A stretch of DNA of 64,000 nucleotides from Rhizobium sp. BK316 (GTDB taxonomy: Bacteria > Pseudomonadota > Alphaproteobacteria > Rhizobiales > Rhizobiaceae). The notes beneath the pieces are model-generated. The model was not told the origin of the DNA, made no database searches, and saw only the letters and a program-made list of their open reading frames with translations. Of the stretch, positions 18,473-27,776 are shown piece after piece; the stretch's first letter is position 1; each line of letters starts with the position of its first letter. A program made the translations under genes and the position numbers. The stretch is from the NCBI RefSeq assembly GCF_014193695.1, contig NZ_JACHZR010000007.1, positions 1 to 64,000 of the forward strand, written 5' to 3'.

Positions 18473-19696
18473 TTACTTCTTCAGGTTACGCTTGCCGAGC
18501 GTGCGAAGACGCAGCGCGTTGAGCTTAATGAAGCCCGCAGCATCCTTCTGATCGTAAGCGCCCTGATCGTCTTCGAAGGTAACGAGCTTGTCGGAATAGA
18601 GCGACTTTTCGCTCTCGCGGCCGATGACCATGACATTGCCCTTGTAGAGCTTCAGCGTCACTTCACCTTCGACATGCTCCTGGCTCTTGTCGATGAGAGC
18701 CTGCAGCATCTCGCGTTCCGGCGAGAACCAGAAGCCGTAATAGATGAGTTCGGCATAACGTGGCATCAGCTCATCCTTGAGGTGAGCAGCACCACGGTCG
18801 AGCGTGATCGACTCGATGGCGCGATGCGCCGCAAGCAGGATCGTGCCGCCGGGGGTCTCGTAGACACCGCGCGACTTCATGCCGACGTAGCGATTTTCGA
18901 CGAGGTCGAGGCGGCCGATACCGTTGTCGCGGCCGTAATTGTTGAGCGCCGCAAGCAGCGTCGCAGGGGACATCTCGACACCGTTGATCGAAACGGCGTC
19001 GCCCTTGCGGAAGCCGACCTTAATGGTGGTCGCTTTGTCGGGCGCCGCTTCCGGCGAGATGGTGCGCATATGCACATATTCAGGTGCTTCCTGCGCCGGA
19101 TCTTCCAGAACCTTACCCTCGGAAGAGGAGTGCAGCAGGTTAGCGTCGACCGAGAAGGGCGCTTCGCCCTTCTTGTCCTTTGCGACCGGGATCTGATGCT
19201 TCTCGGCGAATTCAAGCAGGTCGGTACGGCTCTTGAAGGCCCAGTCGCGCCACGGCGCGATGATTTTGATATCGGGGTTCAATGCATAGGCCGAAAGCTC
19301 GAAACGGACCTGGTCGTTGCCTTTACCGGTCGCGCCATGCGCGATCGCATCGGCGCCAGTCTTTCGGGCGATATCGATGAGATGCTTGGAGATCAGCGGA
19401 CGGGCAATCGACGTGCCGAGCAGATAGACGCCCTCATAGACGGCATTGGCGCGGAACATCGGAAAGACGAAATCGCGCACGAATTCTTCGCGCACGTCCT
19501 CGATGTAGATCTCCTTGATGCCGAGCATCTCGGCCTTCTTGCGCGCCGGCTCCAGCTCTTCGCCCTGGCCGAGATCGGCCGTGAAGGTGACGACTTCGGC
19601 GCCGAGTTCGGTCTGCAGCCATTTCAGGATGATCGAGGTATCGAGGCCGCCCGAATAAGCGAGCACGACTTTCTTCACGTCTTTGTGTGATGCCAT
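18473..19696 (-). CDS. argG: Argininosuccinate synthase
   Basis: 407 residues from ATG 19696 ([21 protein letters not shown]); in-frame sequence further upstream is not part of the family. ArgG condenses citrulline and aspartate using ATP. The PP-loop [15 protein letters not shown], the [14 protein letters not shown] segment, [16 protein letters not shown] and [14 protein letters not shown] are diagnostic. The gene is monocistronic, ends in the long hairpin, and diverges from the SDR gene. Confidence 0.97.
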   Translation of the reverse strand: MASHKDVKKVVLAYSGGLDTSIILKWLQTELGAEVVTFTADLGQGEELEPARKKAEMLGIKEIYIEDVREEFVRDFVFPMFRANAVYEGVYLLGTSIARPLISKHLIDIARKTGADAIAHGATGKGNDQVRFELSAYALNPDIKIIAPWRDWAFKSRTDLLEFAEKHQIPVAKDKKGEAPFSVDANLLHSSSEGKVLEDPAQEAPEYVHMRTISPEAAPDKATTIKVGFRKGDAVSINGVEMSPATLLAALNNYGRDNGIGRLDLVENRYVGMKSRGVYETPGGTILLAAHRAIESITLDRGAAHLKDELMPRYAELIYYGFWFSPEREMLQALIDKSQEHVEGEVTLKLYKGNVMVIGRESEKSLYSDKLVTFEDDQGAYDQKDAAGFIKLNALRLRTLGKRNLKK

Positions 19697-19884
19697 GATG
19701 ATGAGGTCCGTTGCATGAAGGCCGCGGCACACCCGCAAAGCCCAGTATCCCGGCACTTTTAGCGAGATTGGCGCGTGACGCAAGGGCAACGAGGACGGCA
19801 ACCGGCCCGATAGGGTTTGACAGCGCAAACCGTGAGCCCATATTCGGCAACGTCCGAACAATGCTCCGAGGAGAGGCTAGGCCC

Positions 19885-20736
19885 GTGACAAATATTCAAG
19901 ACATTTTCAAGCAATCCAATGTTGCCGTCATCACCGGCGGTGCGTCCGGCATCGGCCTTGCGGCCGCAAAGCACTTTGCCAAGGCCGGCATGAGTGTCGT
20001 CATCGCCGATCTGGGCGGCGACAAGCTGGCGGAAGCGCGCGCCGAACTGGAAGCGATCGCCGGCCAGGAACATGTAATGGCCGTCGAGACCGACGTTTCG
20101 CAGAAAGAACAGATCGAAGCTCTCGAACGCGCCGTCATCCAACGCTTCGGCCGCGTTCACGTGCTGATGAACAATGCCGGCATCGGCCCGGAAACATCAA
20201 TTTTCAGCGCCCAGGCCGGTTGGGACAATATACTCGCCGTCAATCTTCTCGGCGTCATCAACGGCGTCAGAACCTTCGGCCCTGGCATGATCGCCCATAA
20301 CGAACCGGGCCTCATCATCAATACCGGCTCCAAGCAGGGCATCACCACGCCGCCCGGCAACCCCGCCTACAATATTTCAAAAGCCGGCGTGAAGGTTTTC
20401 ACAGAAGCGCTCGAGCATGAACTGCGCAACACCGCAGGTGCAGGCATTTCCGCGCATCTCCTGATCCCCGGTTTCGTCTTCACCGGCCTCACCAAAGGTG
20501 ACCGCAGCGAAAAACCTGCCGGCGCCTGGACGCCGGAGCAGACCGTCGATTTCATGGTTGAAAGCCTGGAGCGCGGCGACTTCTACATCCTCTGCCCCGA
20601 CAATGACGTAGCCCGCCCCGTCGATGAACGCCGCATGGCCTGGGCGATCGGCGACATCATCGAGAATCGTCCGCCGCTGTCACGCTGGCACAAGGATTAC
20701 GCCGACAAGTTCAAGGCCTTCCTCGAACAGAAGTAA
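19885..20736 (+). CDS. SDR family NAD(P)-dependent oxidoreductase
   Basis: 283 residues from GTG 19885, chosen because AGGAGAGG lies about 9 bases upstream; ATG 19861 would add eight residues. The cofactor loop TGGASGIG, the NNAG strand motif, the catalytic serine region NTGSKQG and YNISK (Tyr-x3-Lys) form a classical short-chain dehydrogenase active site. The substrate is unknown. The C-terminal part (RMAWAIGDIIENRPPLSRWHKDY) is extended relative to minimal SDRs. Confidence 0.88.
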   Translation: MTNIQDIFKQSNVAVITGGASGIGLAAAKHFAKAGMSVVIADLGGDKLAEARAELEAIAGQEHVMAVETDVSQKEQIEALERAVIQRFGRVHVLMNNAGIGPETSIFSAQAGWDNILAVNLLGVINGVRTFGPGMIAHNEPGLIINTGSKQGITTPPGNPAYNISKAGVKVFTEALEHELRNTAGAGISAHLLIPGFVFTGLTKGDRSEKPAGAWTPEQTVDFMVESLERGDFYILCPDNDVARPVDERRMAWAIGDIIENRPPLSRWHKDYADKFKAFLEQK

Positions 20737-20823
20737 TCGGCGCCATAACAAGGTTTGATTGGTAATTTTCTGAAAGCCGGATAAGAGATCCGTCAGATCT
20801 TTTTCCAGCTTTCAGAGCAGACC

Positions 20824-21465
20824 ATGGATTTCCTGCCGAGCTTTCCGACGCTTATTGCCTTTGCCGCCGCCACCCTGTTGCTTGCGGCAACTCCCGGCCC
20901 TGACATGACGCTGTCGATCAGCCGTGCGCTTGCGCAGGGCAAGAAGGCAGCGCTCTTCGTCGTTCTCGGCACCAGCCTCGGCATCGTCGTGCACACGATG
21001 CTGGTCGCCTTCGGCATCTCGGCGCTGATCACTGCGTCCCCGACCGCCTTCCTGATCCTGAAGACCGGAGGTGCGGCCTATCTCTTCTGGCTGGCCATCC
21101 AGGCGATCCGCTTCGGCTCGAAGCTGACGGTTGCCAAGGTCGAAGGCCCGAAGGGGACGATCCTCTCGAACGTCTCCTCAGGCTTCTGGGTCAATCTGCT
21201 GAACCCGAAGGTCATCATCTTCTTCATGACCTTCCTGCCGCAGTTCGTCAGCGCCAGCGATCCCGCCGTCACGCACAAGCTGCTCTTCCTCGGCTTCTGC
21301 TTCATCGTGATCGGGATGCCGGTCAACGCAGCCGTTGTCATGGCGGCCGACTGGCTGGCGAGCTGGCTGCAGAAGAACAGGAAGGTGCTACGTGGCATGG
21401 ATTATACCTTCGCCGGCGTCTTCTCGGTTTTCGCCGCCAAGATCCTGCTCACCCAAGCCCGCTAA
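20824..21465 (+). CDS. LysE/RhtB family translocator
   Basis: 213 residues with six predicted helices. The start MDFLPSFPTLIAFAAATLLLAATPGPDMTLSISRALAQGKKAAL contains the family TPGPD motif, and LNPKVIIFFMTFLPQFV is the conserved mid-protein signature of RhtB-type homoserine/threonine or related exporters. The substrate is unknown. It lies 87 bases after the SDR gene on the same strand and converges on the ABC genes. Confidence 0.9.
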   Translation: MDFLPSFPTLIAFAAATLLLAATPGPDMTLSISRALAQGKKAALFVVLGTSLGIVVHTMLVAFGISALITASPTAFLILKTGGAAYLFWLAIQAIRFGSKLTVAKVEGPKGTILSNVSSGFWVNLLNPKVIIFFMTFLPQFVSASDPAVTHKLLFLGFCFIVIGMPVNAAVVMAADWLASWLQKNRKVLRGMDYTFAGVFSVFAAKILLTQAR

Positions 21466-21489
21466 TCAACCGATCAGCACGCTGTCGGC

Positions 21490-22284
21490 TTAGCCGATCA
21501 GCAGGGCATCGTCATCGAGCGTCTGGCCGCGCATCTTGCGGAACATGGCGATCAGGTCTTCGACCTGCAGGTTCTTCCTGTTGTCGCCGGCGACATCGAG
21601 AACGATCTCGCCGCCATGTAGCATGATCGTGCGGTGACCGTAGTCTAGTGCCTGACGCATGGAATGCGTGACCATCATCGTCGTCAGCTTGCGTTCAGAA
21701 ACGATCTTCTGGGTGAGGTTCATGACGAACTCGGCCATGCCTGGATCGAGTGCTGCCGTATGCTCGTCGAGCAGCAACACTTCAGAGCCGGCAAGCGTCG
21801 CCATGACCAGCGAAACTGCTTGACGCTGCCCACCGGACAGCAGGTCCATACGGTCTTTCAGCCGGTTTTCCAGCCCGAGATTAAGCTCGGCGATTCGCTC
21901 CTTGAAATAGTCGCGGCGGCTTCCACCGAGTGCTGCGCCGAGCCCGCGCTTTTCACCACGCCGGGCGGCCAGAGCGAGGTTCTCCTCGATCGACAGCGCA
22001 CCGCAGCTTCCGGTCAATGGATCTTGGAAAACGCGCGCCACCAGACCGGCGCGGGCCGATGTAGACTTGCGCGTCACGTCGGTCTTGCCGATCAGCACCG
22101 AGCCTTCGCTCGGCATGACATCACCGGCGAGCACGCCGAGCAGTGTCGATTTGCCGGCGCCGTTGGAGCCGATGACGGTGACGAAAGAGCCTTCCTCGAT
22201 GGTCAGGCTGACGCCGTTCAGCGCCTGTTTCTGCAGCGGTGTACCGCGTCCGAAAACGACCTTGATGTCCTTGACGCTGATCAT
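21490..22284 (-). CDS. ABC transporter ATP-binding protein (COG1101 type)
   Basis: 264 residues. Walker A GSNGAGKST, signature LSGGQRQAVSLVMA and Walker B LLLDEHTAALDP are present. The Walker B loop reads DEHT where most ABC importers have DEPT; this variant is usual in the family paired with COG2984 binding proteins and COG4120 permeases. It is the last gene of a binding protein-permease-ATPase set and overlaps the permease stop by 4 bases. Streptococcal relatives have been linked to tryptophan or tyrosine uptake; here the substrate is unknown. Confidence 0.9.
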   Translation of the reverse strand: MISVKDIKVVFGRGTPLQKQALNGVSLTIEEGSFVTVIGSNGAGKSTLLGVLAGDVMPSEGSVLIGKTDVTRKSTSARAGLVARVFQDPLTGSCGALSIEENLALAARRGEKRGLGAALGGSRRDYFKERIAELNLGLENRLKDRMDLLSGGQRQAVSLVMATLAGSEVLLLDEHTAALDPGMAEFVMNLTQKIVSERKLTTMMVTHSMRQALDYGHRTIMLHGGEIVLDVAGDNRKNLQVEDLIAMFRKMRGQTLDDDALLIG

Positions 22285-23159
22285 GATGCGGCACCTCGGC
22301 GAAGGCGGGGAAGAATGAGCGCGACGGTCACGAGCACGGCCGTCACGAAATTGAGATCGGAGGCCTGCAGGCCGACGACATCACTCGAAAGCGCAAGCTG
22401 GATGGCGATGCGGTAGATGATCGAGCCGAACACGCATCCAACAAGCGCAATCAGCAGCCCGCGGCGACCGAGCAGAGTCTCACCGATGATGACGGCGGCA
22501 AGGCCGACGACGATGGTACCGACGCCCGAAGTCACATCGGCAAAGCCGTTGGTCTGTGCAAAGAGTGCGCCTCCAAGTGCCACCAGCGCATTGGAAATCG
22601 CCATGCCTAGATAGATCTGCCTGCTGGTATCGACACCCTGAGCGCGGGCCATGCGGGCATTGGCGCCGGTTGCGCGCATCGCAAGCCCGCCATCGCTTTC
22701 CAGAAAGCGCCAGACGACGATGACGGCGACAACGACCAGAACGCCGACGAAAAACGGACGCACGTAAAAATCCCTCAGACCATGACCGAAGAAGGGGCTG
22801 ATCATCGTATCGGCATTGATAAGCGCGACATTCGGTTTGCCCATCACCCGCAGGTTAACGGAGAAGAGCGCGATCATCGTCAGGATCGAGGCGAGGAGAT
22901 TCAGGATCTTGAAGCGTACATTGAGGAGCGCCGTCACCATGCCTGCCGCAGCACCTGCACTCATCGCAATCAGAGCCGCAAGCCAGGCGTTGACGCCAGC
23001 AATGATCAACACTGCAGTCACCGCCGCGCCAAGCGGAAACGAACCGTCCACTGTCAGATCCGGGAAATCGAGGACACGGAAGGCAAGATAGACGCCGAGA
23101 GCGACGAAGGAATAGACTAGGCCGAGCTCGACGGCCCCCCAGAATGCGATTTGGCTCAA
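22281..23159 (-). CDS. ABC transporter permease (COG4120 type)
   Basis: 292 residues with about eight hydrophobic helices, in the BPD_transp_2 superfamily that includes branched-chain amino acid permeases. VLDFPDLTVDGSFPLGAAV near the N-terminus and GVDTSRQIYLGMAISNALVALGGALFAQTNGFADV are typical of the partners of COG2984 binding proteins. It is separated from the binding-protein gene by 223 bases rich in hairpins, and coupled to the ATPase gene by a 4-base overlap. Confidence 0.9.
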   Translation of the reverse strand: MSQIAFWGAVELGLVYSFVALGVYLAFRVLDFPDLTVDGSFPLGAAVTAVLIIAGVNAWLAALIAMSAGAAAGMVTALLNVRFKILNLLASILTMIALFSVNLRVMGKPNVALINADTMISPFFGHGLRDFYVRPFFVGVLVVVAVIVVWRFLESDGGLAMRATGANARMARAQGVDTSRQIYLGMAISNALVALGGALFAQTNGFADVTSGVGTIVVGLAAVIIGETLLGRRGLLIALVGCVFGSIIYRIAIQLALSSDVVGLQASDLNFVTAVLVTVALILPRLRRGAAS

Positions 23160-23214
23160 GGCTTTCAGCCCCTTCTTGTTTCCGTTCCGCCCGTCGCGAA
23201 ACCGGAGCCTTTTA

Positions 23215-23262
23215 GCGCATAACCCCTTAAATCGGAACCGATTTAAGGAAAGGATTATGCGC
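23215..23262. repeat. Palindromic repeat between ABC genes
   Basis: GCGCATAA (23215-23222) pairs with TTATGCGC (23255-23262), and an inner CTTAAATCGG/CCGATTTAAG pairs around AA. I recall this GCGCATAA...TTATGCGC pattern as a common rhizobial intergenic repeat; not checked. It lies just upstream of the permease gene. Confidence 0.7.
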
Positions 23263-23275
23263 AGTTTTTACATTG

Positions 23276-23316
23276 TTACAGCGTCCTTGCGCGCCATCTG
23301 GCGCGCGGCGCTGTAA
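23276..23316. repeat. Palindromic repeat between ABC genes (second unit)
   Basis: TTACAGCG (23276-23283) pairs with CGCTGTAA (23309-23316), and GCGCGCC (23289-23295) pairs with GGCGCGC (23300-23306) around ATCT. A 5-versus-2-base bulge separates the two stems. Confidence 0.7.
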
Positions 23317-23321
23317 TGCAA

Positions 23322-23351
23322 CAGCCGCCCCCGTGCAAACGGGAGCGGCTG
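23322..23351 (-). terminator. Hairpin after the ABC binding-protein gene (attenuator or mRNA stabiliser)
   Basis: CAGCCGC...GCGGCTG with an inner CCCGT/ACGGG stem around GCAA gives 12 base pairs with one mismatch, about 30 bases past the binding-protein stop. The following T run on the minus strand is weak. It may cause partial termination or protect the 3' end of the upstream message, favouring binding protein over permease. Confidence 0.55.
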
Positions 23352-23382
23352 ATTGTCACTAAGACCTTGGAACGACGGTCGT

Positions 23383-24336
23383 TTATTCAATAACCTTGTT
23401 GGCGCGTGAAATAACGCTATCCGGCAGAGTCACGCCCATTTTGGTTGCGGCAGCCTTGTTGATGACGAGGTCGCTGCCAGCTGCGGTCTTCACCGCGATA
23501 TCGCCCGGGTTTTCACCCTTCAGCACCCGCACGACGATCTCTCCCGTCTGCTTGCCGACATCATAATAGTTGAAGCCGAGCGCTGCGATCGAGCCGCGAG
23601 AAACGGAGTCCGTATCAGCAGTGAAGAGTGGCAGCTTGCTCTCTTCGGCGACGGCAACGGCACCTTCGAGCGCCGAGATGATCGTGTTATCGGTCGGGAT
23701 GTAGATCGCATCGGCACGGCCGACCAGCGCGCGGGCAGCGCCCTGCACTTCGGCAGACTTCGTGGCAGCCGATTCAACGATGGTGATGCCGGCCTTGTCG
23801 GCTTCGGCCTTCAGCGCTGCCAGCAGCGAGACGGAGTTCGCCTCGCCGGAATTGTAGAGGTAACCGATCGTTTTCACGTCAGGCAGGATTTCCTTGATCA
23901 GCGCAATATGCTCGCCGACCGGCGACATGTCGGAAAGACCAGTCACGTTACCGCCGGGCTTGTCCATGTTCTTGACGAGTTGCGCGCCGAGCGGATCGGA
24001 CACGGCGGTGAAGACGACAGGGATATCGCGCGTCGCGGAAACGACGGCCTGGGCGGACGGCGTGGAGATCGGCACGATGACGTTGGGCTCATCGCCCGCG
24101 AACTGGCGGGCGATCTGGGCTGCCGTTGCGGGATTGCCCTGTGCGGATTCGAAGACGAACTTGAGGTTTTCGCCTTCCTTGTAGCCGGCAGCGGCCAGCG
24201 CATCCCTCACGCCGTTACGGGCTGCATCGAGTGCCGGATGTTCGACGATCGCGGTTACGGCAACCGTAACGTCATCGGCCTTCGCCGGCAGCGTCAGGGC
24301 CAAAGTTGCGGCAAAAGCCAGAAGAATTGAACGCAT
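23383..24336 (-). CDS. ABC transporter substrate-binding protein (COG2984 type)
   Basis: 317 residues from ATG 24336 (MRSILLAFAATLALTLPAKA), a Sec signal peptide with cleavage expected after AKA. The mature protein has two Rossmann-like lobes: VAVTAIVEHPALDAARNGVRDALAAAGYKEG and VIVPISTPSAQAVVSATRDIPVVFTAVSDPLGAQLV are family hallmarks. Relatives bind aromatic amino acids in some bacteria, but the ligand here is unknown. It is the first gene of the minus-strand importer operon. Confidence 0.92.
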   Translation of the reverse strand: MRSILLAFAATLALTLPAKADDVTVAVTAIVEHPALDAARNGVRDALAAAGYKEGENLKFVFESAQGNPATAAQIARQFAGDEPNVIVPISTPSAQAVVSATRDIPVVFTAVSDPLGAQLVKNMDKPGGNVTGLSDMSPVGEHIALIKEILPDVKTIGYLYNSGEANSVSLLAALKAEADKAGITIVESAATKSAEVQGAARALVGRADAIYIPTDNTIISALEGAVAVAEESKLPLFTADTDSVSRGSIAALGFNYYDVGKQTGEIVVRVLKGENPGDIAVKTAAGSDLVINKAAATKMGVTLPDSVISRANKVIE

Positions 24337-24429
24337 GAGTGTCCTCCACGATGATTTTGAGGGCATTTTTAGGAAAAGTGCCCTCGATAATCAATCGCGG
24401 AGAATTGTAATGAAGATCAAACTTGCTGA

Positions 24430-25665
24430 TCAGTCGTCGGCTCCGTGATTGGCGATCATCATCGCCTCGAACGCAAGACGTTCCGTCTTTCGCATGCGCT
24501 CGGATTCCGACTTGAGCTGACCGCAGGCCGCCAGAATGTCACGGCCGCGCGGCGTGCGGATCGGCGAAGCGTAACCGGCCGAATTGATGAAATCGGCAAA
24601 CTTCTCGATCTGCGCCCAGTCGGAGCACTGGTAGTTGGTGCCCGGCCACGGATTGAAGGGGATGAGGTTGATCTTCGCCGGCACGCCTTTCAGGAGCTGG
24701 ATCAGTCCCTTGGCGTCTTCCAGGCTGTCATTGACGTCCTTCAGCATCACATATTCGAAGGTGATACGCCTCGCGTTCGAAAGCCCCGGATAGTTCCGGC
24801 AGGCCTCGATCAGTTCCTTCAGCGGATACTTCTTGTTGATCGGCACGAGAATATCGCGCAGGTCATCGCGAACGGCATGCAGCGAGATCGCCAGCATGAC
24901 GCCGATTTCGTCACCGGTGCGGAGAATTTCGGGTACGACGCCTGACGTGGACAGCGTCACGCGGCGCTTGGACAACGACAGGCCGTCACCATCCGTGGCG
25001 ATCAACAACGCTTGCTTGACGGCATCGAAGTTATAGAGCGGCTCGCCCATACCCATCATCACGATATTGCTGACTTTGCGGCCTTCGGAGGGCACTACGG
25101 CGCCGACAGGCACGTCGCGGTCCGGGAAGTCGCCCAGCCGGTCGCGGGCCAGCAGAAGCTGGGACAGGATTTCCTCGGCAGTCAGGTTACGCACCAGCCG
25201 CTGCGTGCCGGTGTGACAGAAGGAACAGGTGAGCGTGCAGCCGACCTGGCTGGAAATGCAGAGCGTACCACGGCCTTCTTCGGGAATATAGACAGCCTCG
25301 ATCTCGACCGGCCGGCCGGCGCCGCGGGGCGGAAACCGCAGCAGCCACTTACGTGTGCCGTCATTGGAAATCTGTTCCTCGACGATCTCAGGCCGGGCGA
25401 TGGTGAAATGCTGCTTCAGCATCTCGCGCATGTCCTTGGCGACATTCGTCATGTGGTCGAAATCGGAAACGCCGCGCACGTAGATCCAGTTCCAGAGCTG
25501 CGAGACACGCATCTTGATCTGCTTGTCCGGCACGCCCTTTTCGCGCAGTGCCGCAGCCATTTCCTCGCGCGTCAGACCGATCAGCGACGGCTTTGGCGAA
25601 AGCTCAACGCCGAGAGGCGCCCGGGTGGCGGGCTTGGCAACGGTCATCGCATCCATGACGGACAT
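24430..25665 (-). CDS. rlmN: 23S rRNA (adenine2503-C2)/tRNA (adenine37-C2) methyltransferase
   Basis: 411 residues. RlmN is a radical-SAM enzyme that methylates A2503 of 23S rRNA and A37 of some tRNAs. The cluster-binding CTLTCSFC (C-x3-C-x2-C), the [12 protein letters not shown] motif and the C-terminal LAACGQL containing the second catalytic cysteine are present. The N-terminal RlmN domain ([18 protein letters not shown]) is complete. The gene stands alone. Confidence 0.96.
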   Translation of the reverse strand: MSVMDAMTVAKPATRAPLGVELSPKPSLIGLTREEMAAALREKGVPDKQIKMRVSQLWNWIYVRGVSDFDHMTNVAKDMREMLKQHFTIARPEIVEEQISNDGTRKWLLRFPPRGAGRPVEIEAVYIPEEGRGTLCISSQVGCTLTCSFCHTGTQRLVRNLTAEEILSQLLLARDRLGDFPDRDVPVGAVVPSEGRKVSNIVMMGMGEPLYNFDAVKQALLIATDGDGLSLSKRRVTLSTSGVVPEILRTGDEIGVMLAISLHAVRDDLRDILVPINKKYPLKELIEACRNYPGLSNARRITFEYVMLKDVNDSLEDAKGLIQLLKGVPAKINLIPFNPWPGTNYQCSDWAQIEKFADFINSAGYASPIRTPRGRDILAACGQLKSESERMRKTERLAFEAMMIANHGADD

Positions 25666-25860
25666 AATCTTCTAATCCCGAACTCAACATGGCAACCATC
25701 CCGGGAAGCCGGAAGACTTACGGGGCCGTTGACGCATGATTGCAGAAAATGAATGGCGGAGCGGCGATGAGACCGCCATCTTTCCGCAGTTGCGCGCCGC
25801 TTTAGCATCATTTTTGGCCCACGTCACTAGACATGGAAGCGTCACTATAGATGGAAACGA

Positions 25861-25887
25861 CAAAGGCCGGCGCAAGGCCGGCCTTTG
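25861..25887 (-). terminator. Terminator of the IalB-family gene
   Basis: CAAAGGCCGGC (25861-25871) and GCCGGCCTTTG (25877-25887) form a perfect 11-bp stem with a 5-base loop, 23 bases past the stop, followed on the minus strand by a mixed T-rich tract. Confidence 0.8.
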
Positions 25888-25910
25888 AAACATTGGCCCG
25901 AAACGCGAGC

Positions 25911-26426
25911 TTACTTGCAGCTTTCGATCTGCTTCAGCGCAGCCGAGATGCCGGACAGAGAGTAGCTGTAGGAGGTACCGGTACCCTTGCGCGAGGTAGC
26001 GCTGACAGTCATCGAATGACCGGTCTTCATGGCTGCGACGAGCGCCGGCTCCTGAGCCGCGTTCTCGACCCATCCGGCCTTGTCCTTGGTGAACATCACG
26101 AAAGTTTTATTGTCGATCGTAACGTTGATCTTCGAATTTTCCTTCACCGTATAGCCCATCATCGCCTGCGGCTCATAGGAGATGTTCTGGCCGGGGCGCT
26201 GCGACACGATGAAGAAGTTATCGCCATGGTCGACGCTTGCCGGCTGCTTGGCGGTCGGCACCGAAAGCACGTAGCAAACGGTGGAGGCGCCGGACTTGTA
26301 GGAATAGGCGCCCCATGCCTGGAACTGCTGAATGCGGGTCGGTGCTGCTGCCGCCTGCTGCGCTGCCGCCACTCCGGTCATAGCAACTGTGAGGGCGAAA
26401 GCGGATACGATACTTTTTACAAACAT
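25911..26426 (-). CDS. Invasion-associated locus B (IalB) family protein
   Basis: 171 residues with a Sec signal peptide (MFVKSIVSAFALTVAMTGVAAAQQ). The mature part shows the IalB pattern: VCYVLSVPTAKQP, FFIVSQRPGQNISYEPQAMMGY, MFTKDKAGWVENAAQEPALVAAMK and SRKGTGTSYSYSLSG. A cysteine at the C-terminal end (ESCK) can pair with the one in VCYVL. The Bartonella prototype helps erythrocyte invasion, but the family is widespread in free-living rhizobia, where it is a periplasmic protein of unknown role. Confidence 0.9.
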   Translation of the reverse strand: MFVKSIVSAFALTVAMTGVAAAQQAAAAPTRIQQFQAWGAYSYKSGASTVCYVLSVPTAKQPASVDHGDNFFIVSQRPGQNISYEPQAMMGYTVKENSKINVTIDNKTFVMFTKDKAGWVENAAQEPALVAAMKTGHSMTVSATSRKGTGTSYSYSLSGISAALKQIESCK

Positions 26427-26753
26427 GGAATTCCTGCCGGTTCTTGCGGTTCAAGGCCCGAAGCGATCATTGCGGGCGGCGCATGATCACGATCTGCTTT
26501 ATTTTGACTTAATTCAGGTTACCAAATGGTCAACAATGGCTGCGAATTGTATCTGACTGTTTCATTTTCGCCCGACTGTTAATTTGCGAACCGACAGCGG
26601 CGCGTAGGGTTACACGCTGCCTTGATGGCTGAGCCCATCCGTTCGGCTGAATTTAAGACACAAAGATTCAGGCAAGAGTTTGACCTTTCTAAAATCCGTT
26701 GTAGGTCGTTAAGGTGAGGAAATTCGGATCGAAATCTTGGCTGCGGGGAGTTC
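26427..26753. other. Divergent intergenic region, IalB gene / ECF sigma gene
   Basis: 327 bases without a gene. It must hold the promoters of both flanking genes. TTGACC near 26690 is a possible -35 element for the sigma gene, but no convincing -10 follows, and I see no clear ECF-type motif, repeat or RNA. Confidence 0.5.
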
Positions 26754-27323
26754 GTGAGAGGGATGGATGCCGAGGAAAGACAGCGTTTCGCTGCCCTCGC
26801 AAAGGCCGTTGCCGATGAACGCGACGAGTCGGCATTCTCCATACTCTTCGACCATTTCGCGCCTCGCCTGAAATCGTGGCTGATGCGCCAGAAAATGACA
26901 TCAGGCGAGGCTGAGGAACTGGTGCAGGAGATCATGATCGTTCTCTGGCATAAGGCCGATCTCTACGATCCCACCCGCTCCTCCTTCTCTACTTGGCTTT
27001 TCCGCATCGCCCGCAATCGGCGCATCGATCTCCAGCGCCGCGCGCTGGTACGCGTTTTCGATGAGAAGGATCCGACGCTTCAGCCACCGGAAGAAATGAG
27101 CGCCGACGAAATCGTCGCCAATGATGACCGTGACGCCAAGGTACGCGATGCCATCGCCCAACTCCCGCAGGAACAGCGAGCGCTGCTGCAGGCCGCCTTC
27201 TTCCTTGGCCAGTCGCATACCGAAATCGCCGAAGCGACCGGCCTGCCGCTTGGCACGGTCAAGTCGCGCATCAGGCTTGCCTTCGGCAAGCTCCGAAACC
27301 TGGTGGAACGGGAAGAGGCCTAA
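26754..27323 (+). CDS. ECF-type RNA polymerase sigma factor (ECF11/RpoE-ChrR-like)
   Basis: 189 residues from GTG 26754 (186 from ATG 26763). Sigma region 2 is seen in FDHFAPRLKSWLMRQKM...AEELVQEIMIVLWHKADLYDPTRSSFSTWLFRIARNRRID. Region 4 is LPQEQRALLQAAFFLGQSHTEIAEATGLPLGTVKSRIRLAFGKLR. The sequence resembles the singlet-oxygen-responsive RpoE group, whose genes normally sit beside a zinc-binding ChrR anti-sigma gene. None is present: the next gene is a YkvA-type gene on the opposite strand, its stop overlapping by 4 bases. Confidence 0.9.
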   Translation: MRGMDAEERQRFAALAKAVADERDESAFSILFDHFAPRLKSWLMRQKMTSGEAEELVQEIMIVLWHKADLYDPTRSSFSTWLFRIARNRRIDLQRRALVRVFDEKDPTLQPPEEMSADEIVANDDRDAKVRDAIAQLPQEQRALLQAAFFLGQSHTEIAEATGLPLGTVKSRIRLAFGKLRNLVEREEA

Positions 27324-27742
27324 ATCGTCTTCATGCCGTCTTCGGAACGCTCGGCAAGAACGCGATCGGCCGCCTCATAATGGCTCGGTCGGATATTGCC
27401 CCTGATCATGGCAAATGCCGCCGACAGGACGGCGATATCGTCAGAAAAGCCGATAACGGCAAAGATATCCGGGATGATGTCGACAGGCATGACGAAATAG
27501 GCAAGGGCCGCCAGGAGCACGCCGCGCACTCTGGTGGGCGTCTGCGGATCGAGCGCGCAATAAAAGCCGGCGACCACATCGCGTGAAAACGGAATCTGCC
27601 GCACCGCACGACGAAAGGTCGGCCAGAATTTCTGCCGCACCGTCTCCTCGCGCCGGTTCTGCGTATCCTCGTCGCCCGGCAACAGGATCTCTCCGTATTT
27701 GACCTCGTCCATCCCGATATCCCTTTTCGTCGCTCCGATCAT
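27320..27742 (-). CDS. YkvA/DUF1232 family membrane-associated protein
   Basis: 140 residues. The DUF1232 core is LLAALAYFVMPVDIIPDIFAVIGFSDDIAVLSAAFAMI, with the conserved P-x-D-x-I-P-D motif in a hydrophobic hairpin. The N-terminal half is basic and cytoplasmic in character. No biochemical function is known for the family. The gene ends tail to tail against the sigma factor gene. Confidence 0.87.
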   Translation of the reverse strand: MIGATKRDIGMDEVKYGEILLPGDEDTQNRREETVRQKFWPTFRRAVRQIPFSRDVVAGFYCALDPQTPTRVRGVLLAALAYFVMPVDIIPDIFAVIGFSDDIAVLSAAFAMIRGNIRPSHYEAADRVLAERSEDGMKTI

Positions 27743-27776
27743 ATGGTGATGGCCCGAGCTGAATCAATCGGCCGAT

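Noticed and set aside
23215-23262. CtrA site formed by the two TTAA words in this palindrome
   Set aside because: The spacing between the TTAA words is 12 bases, not 7; the sequence is explained as a palindromic repeat.
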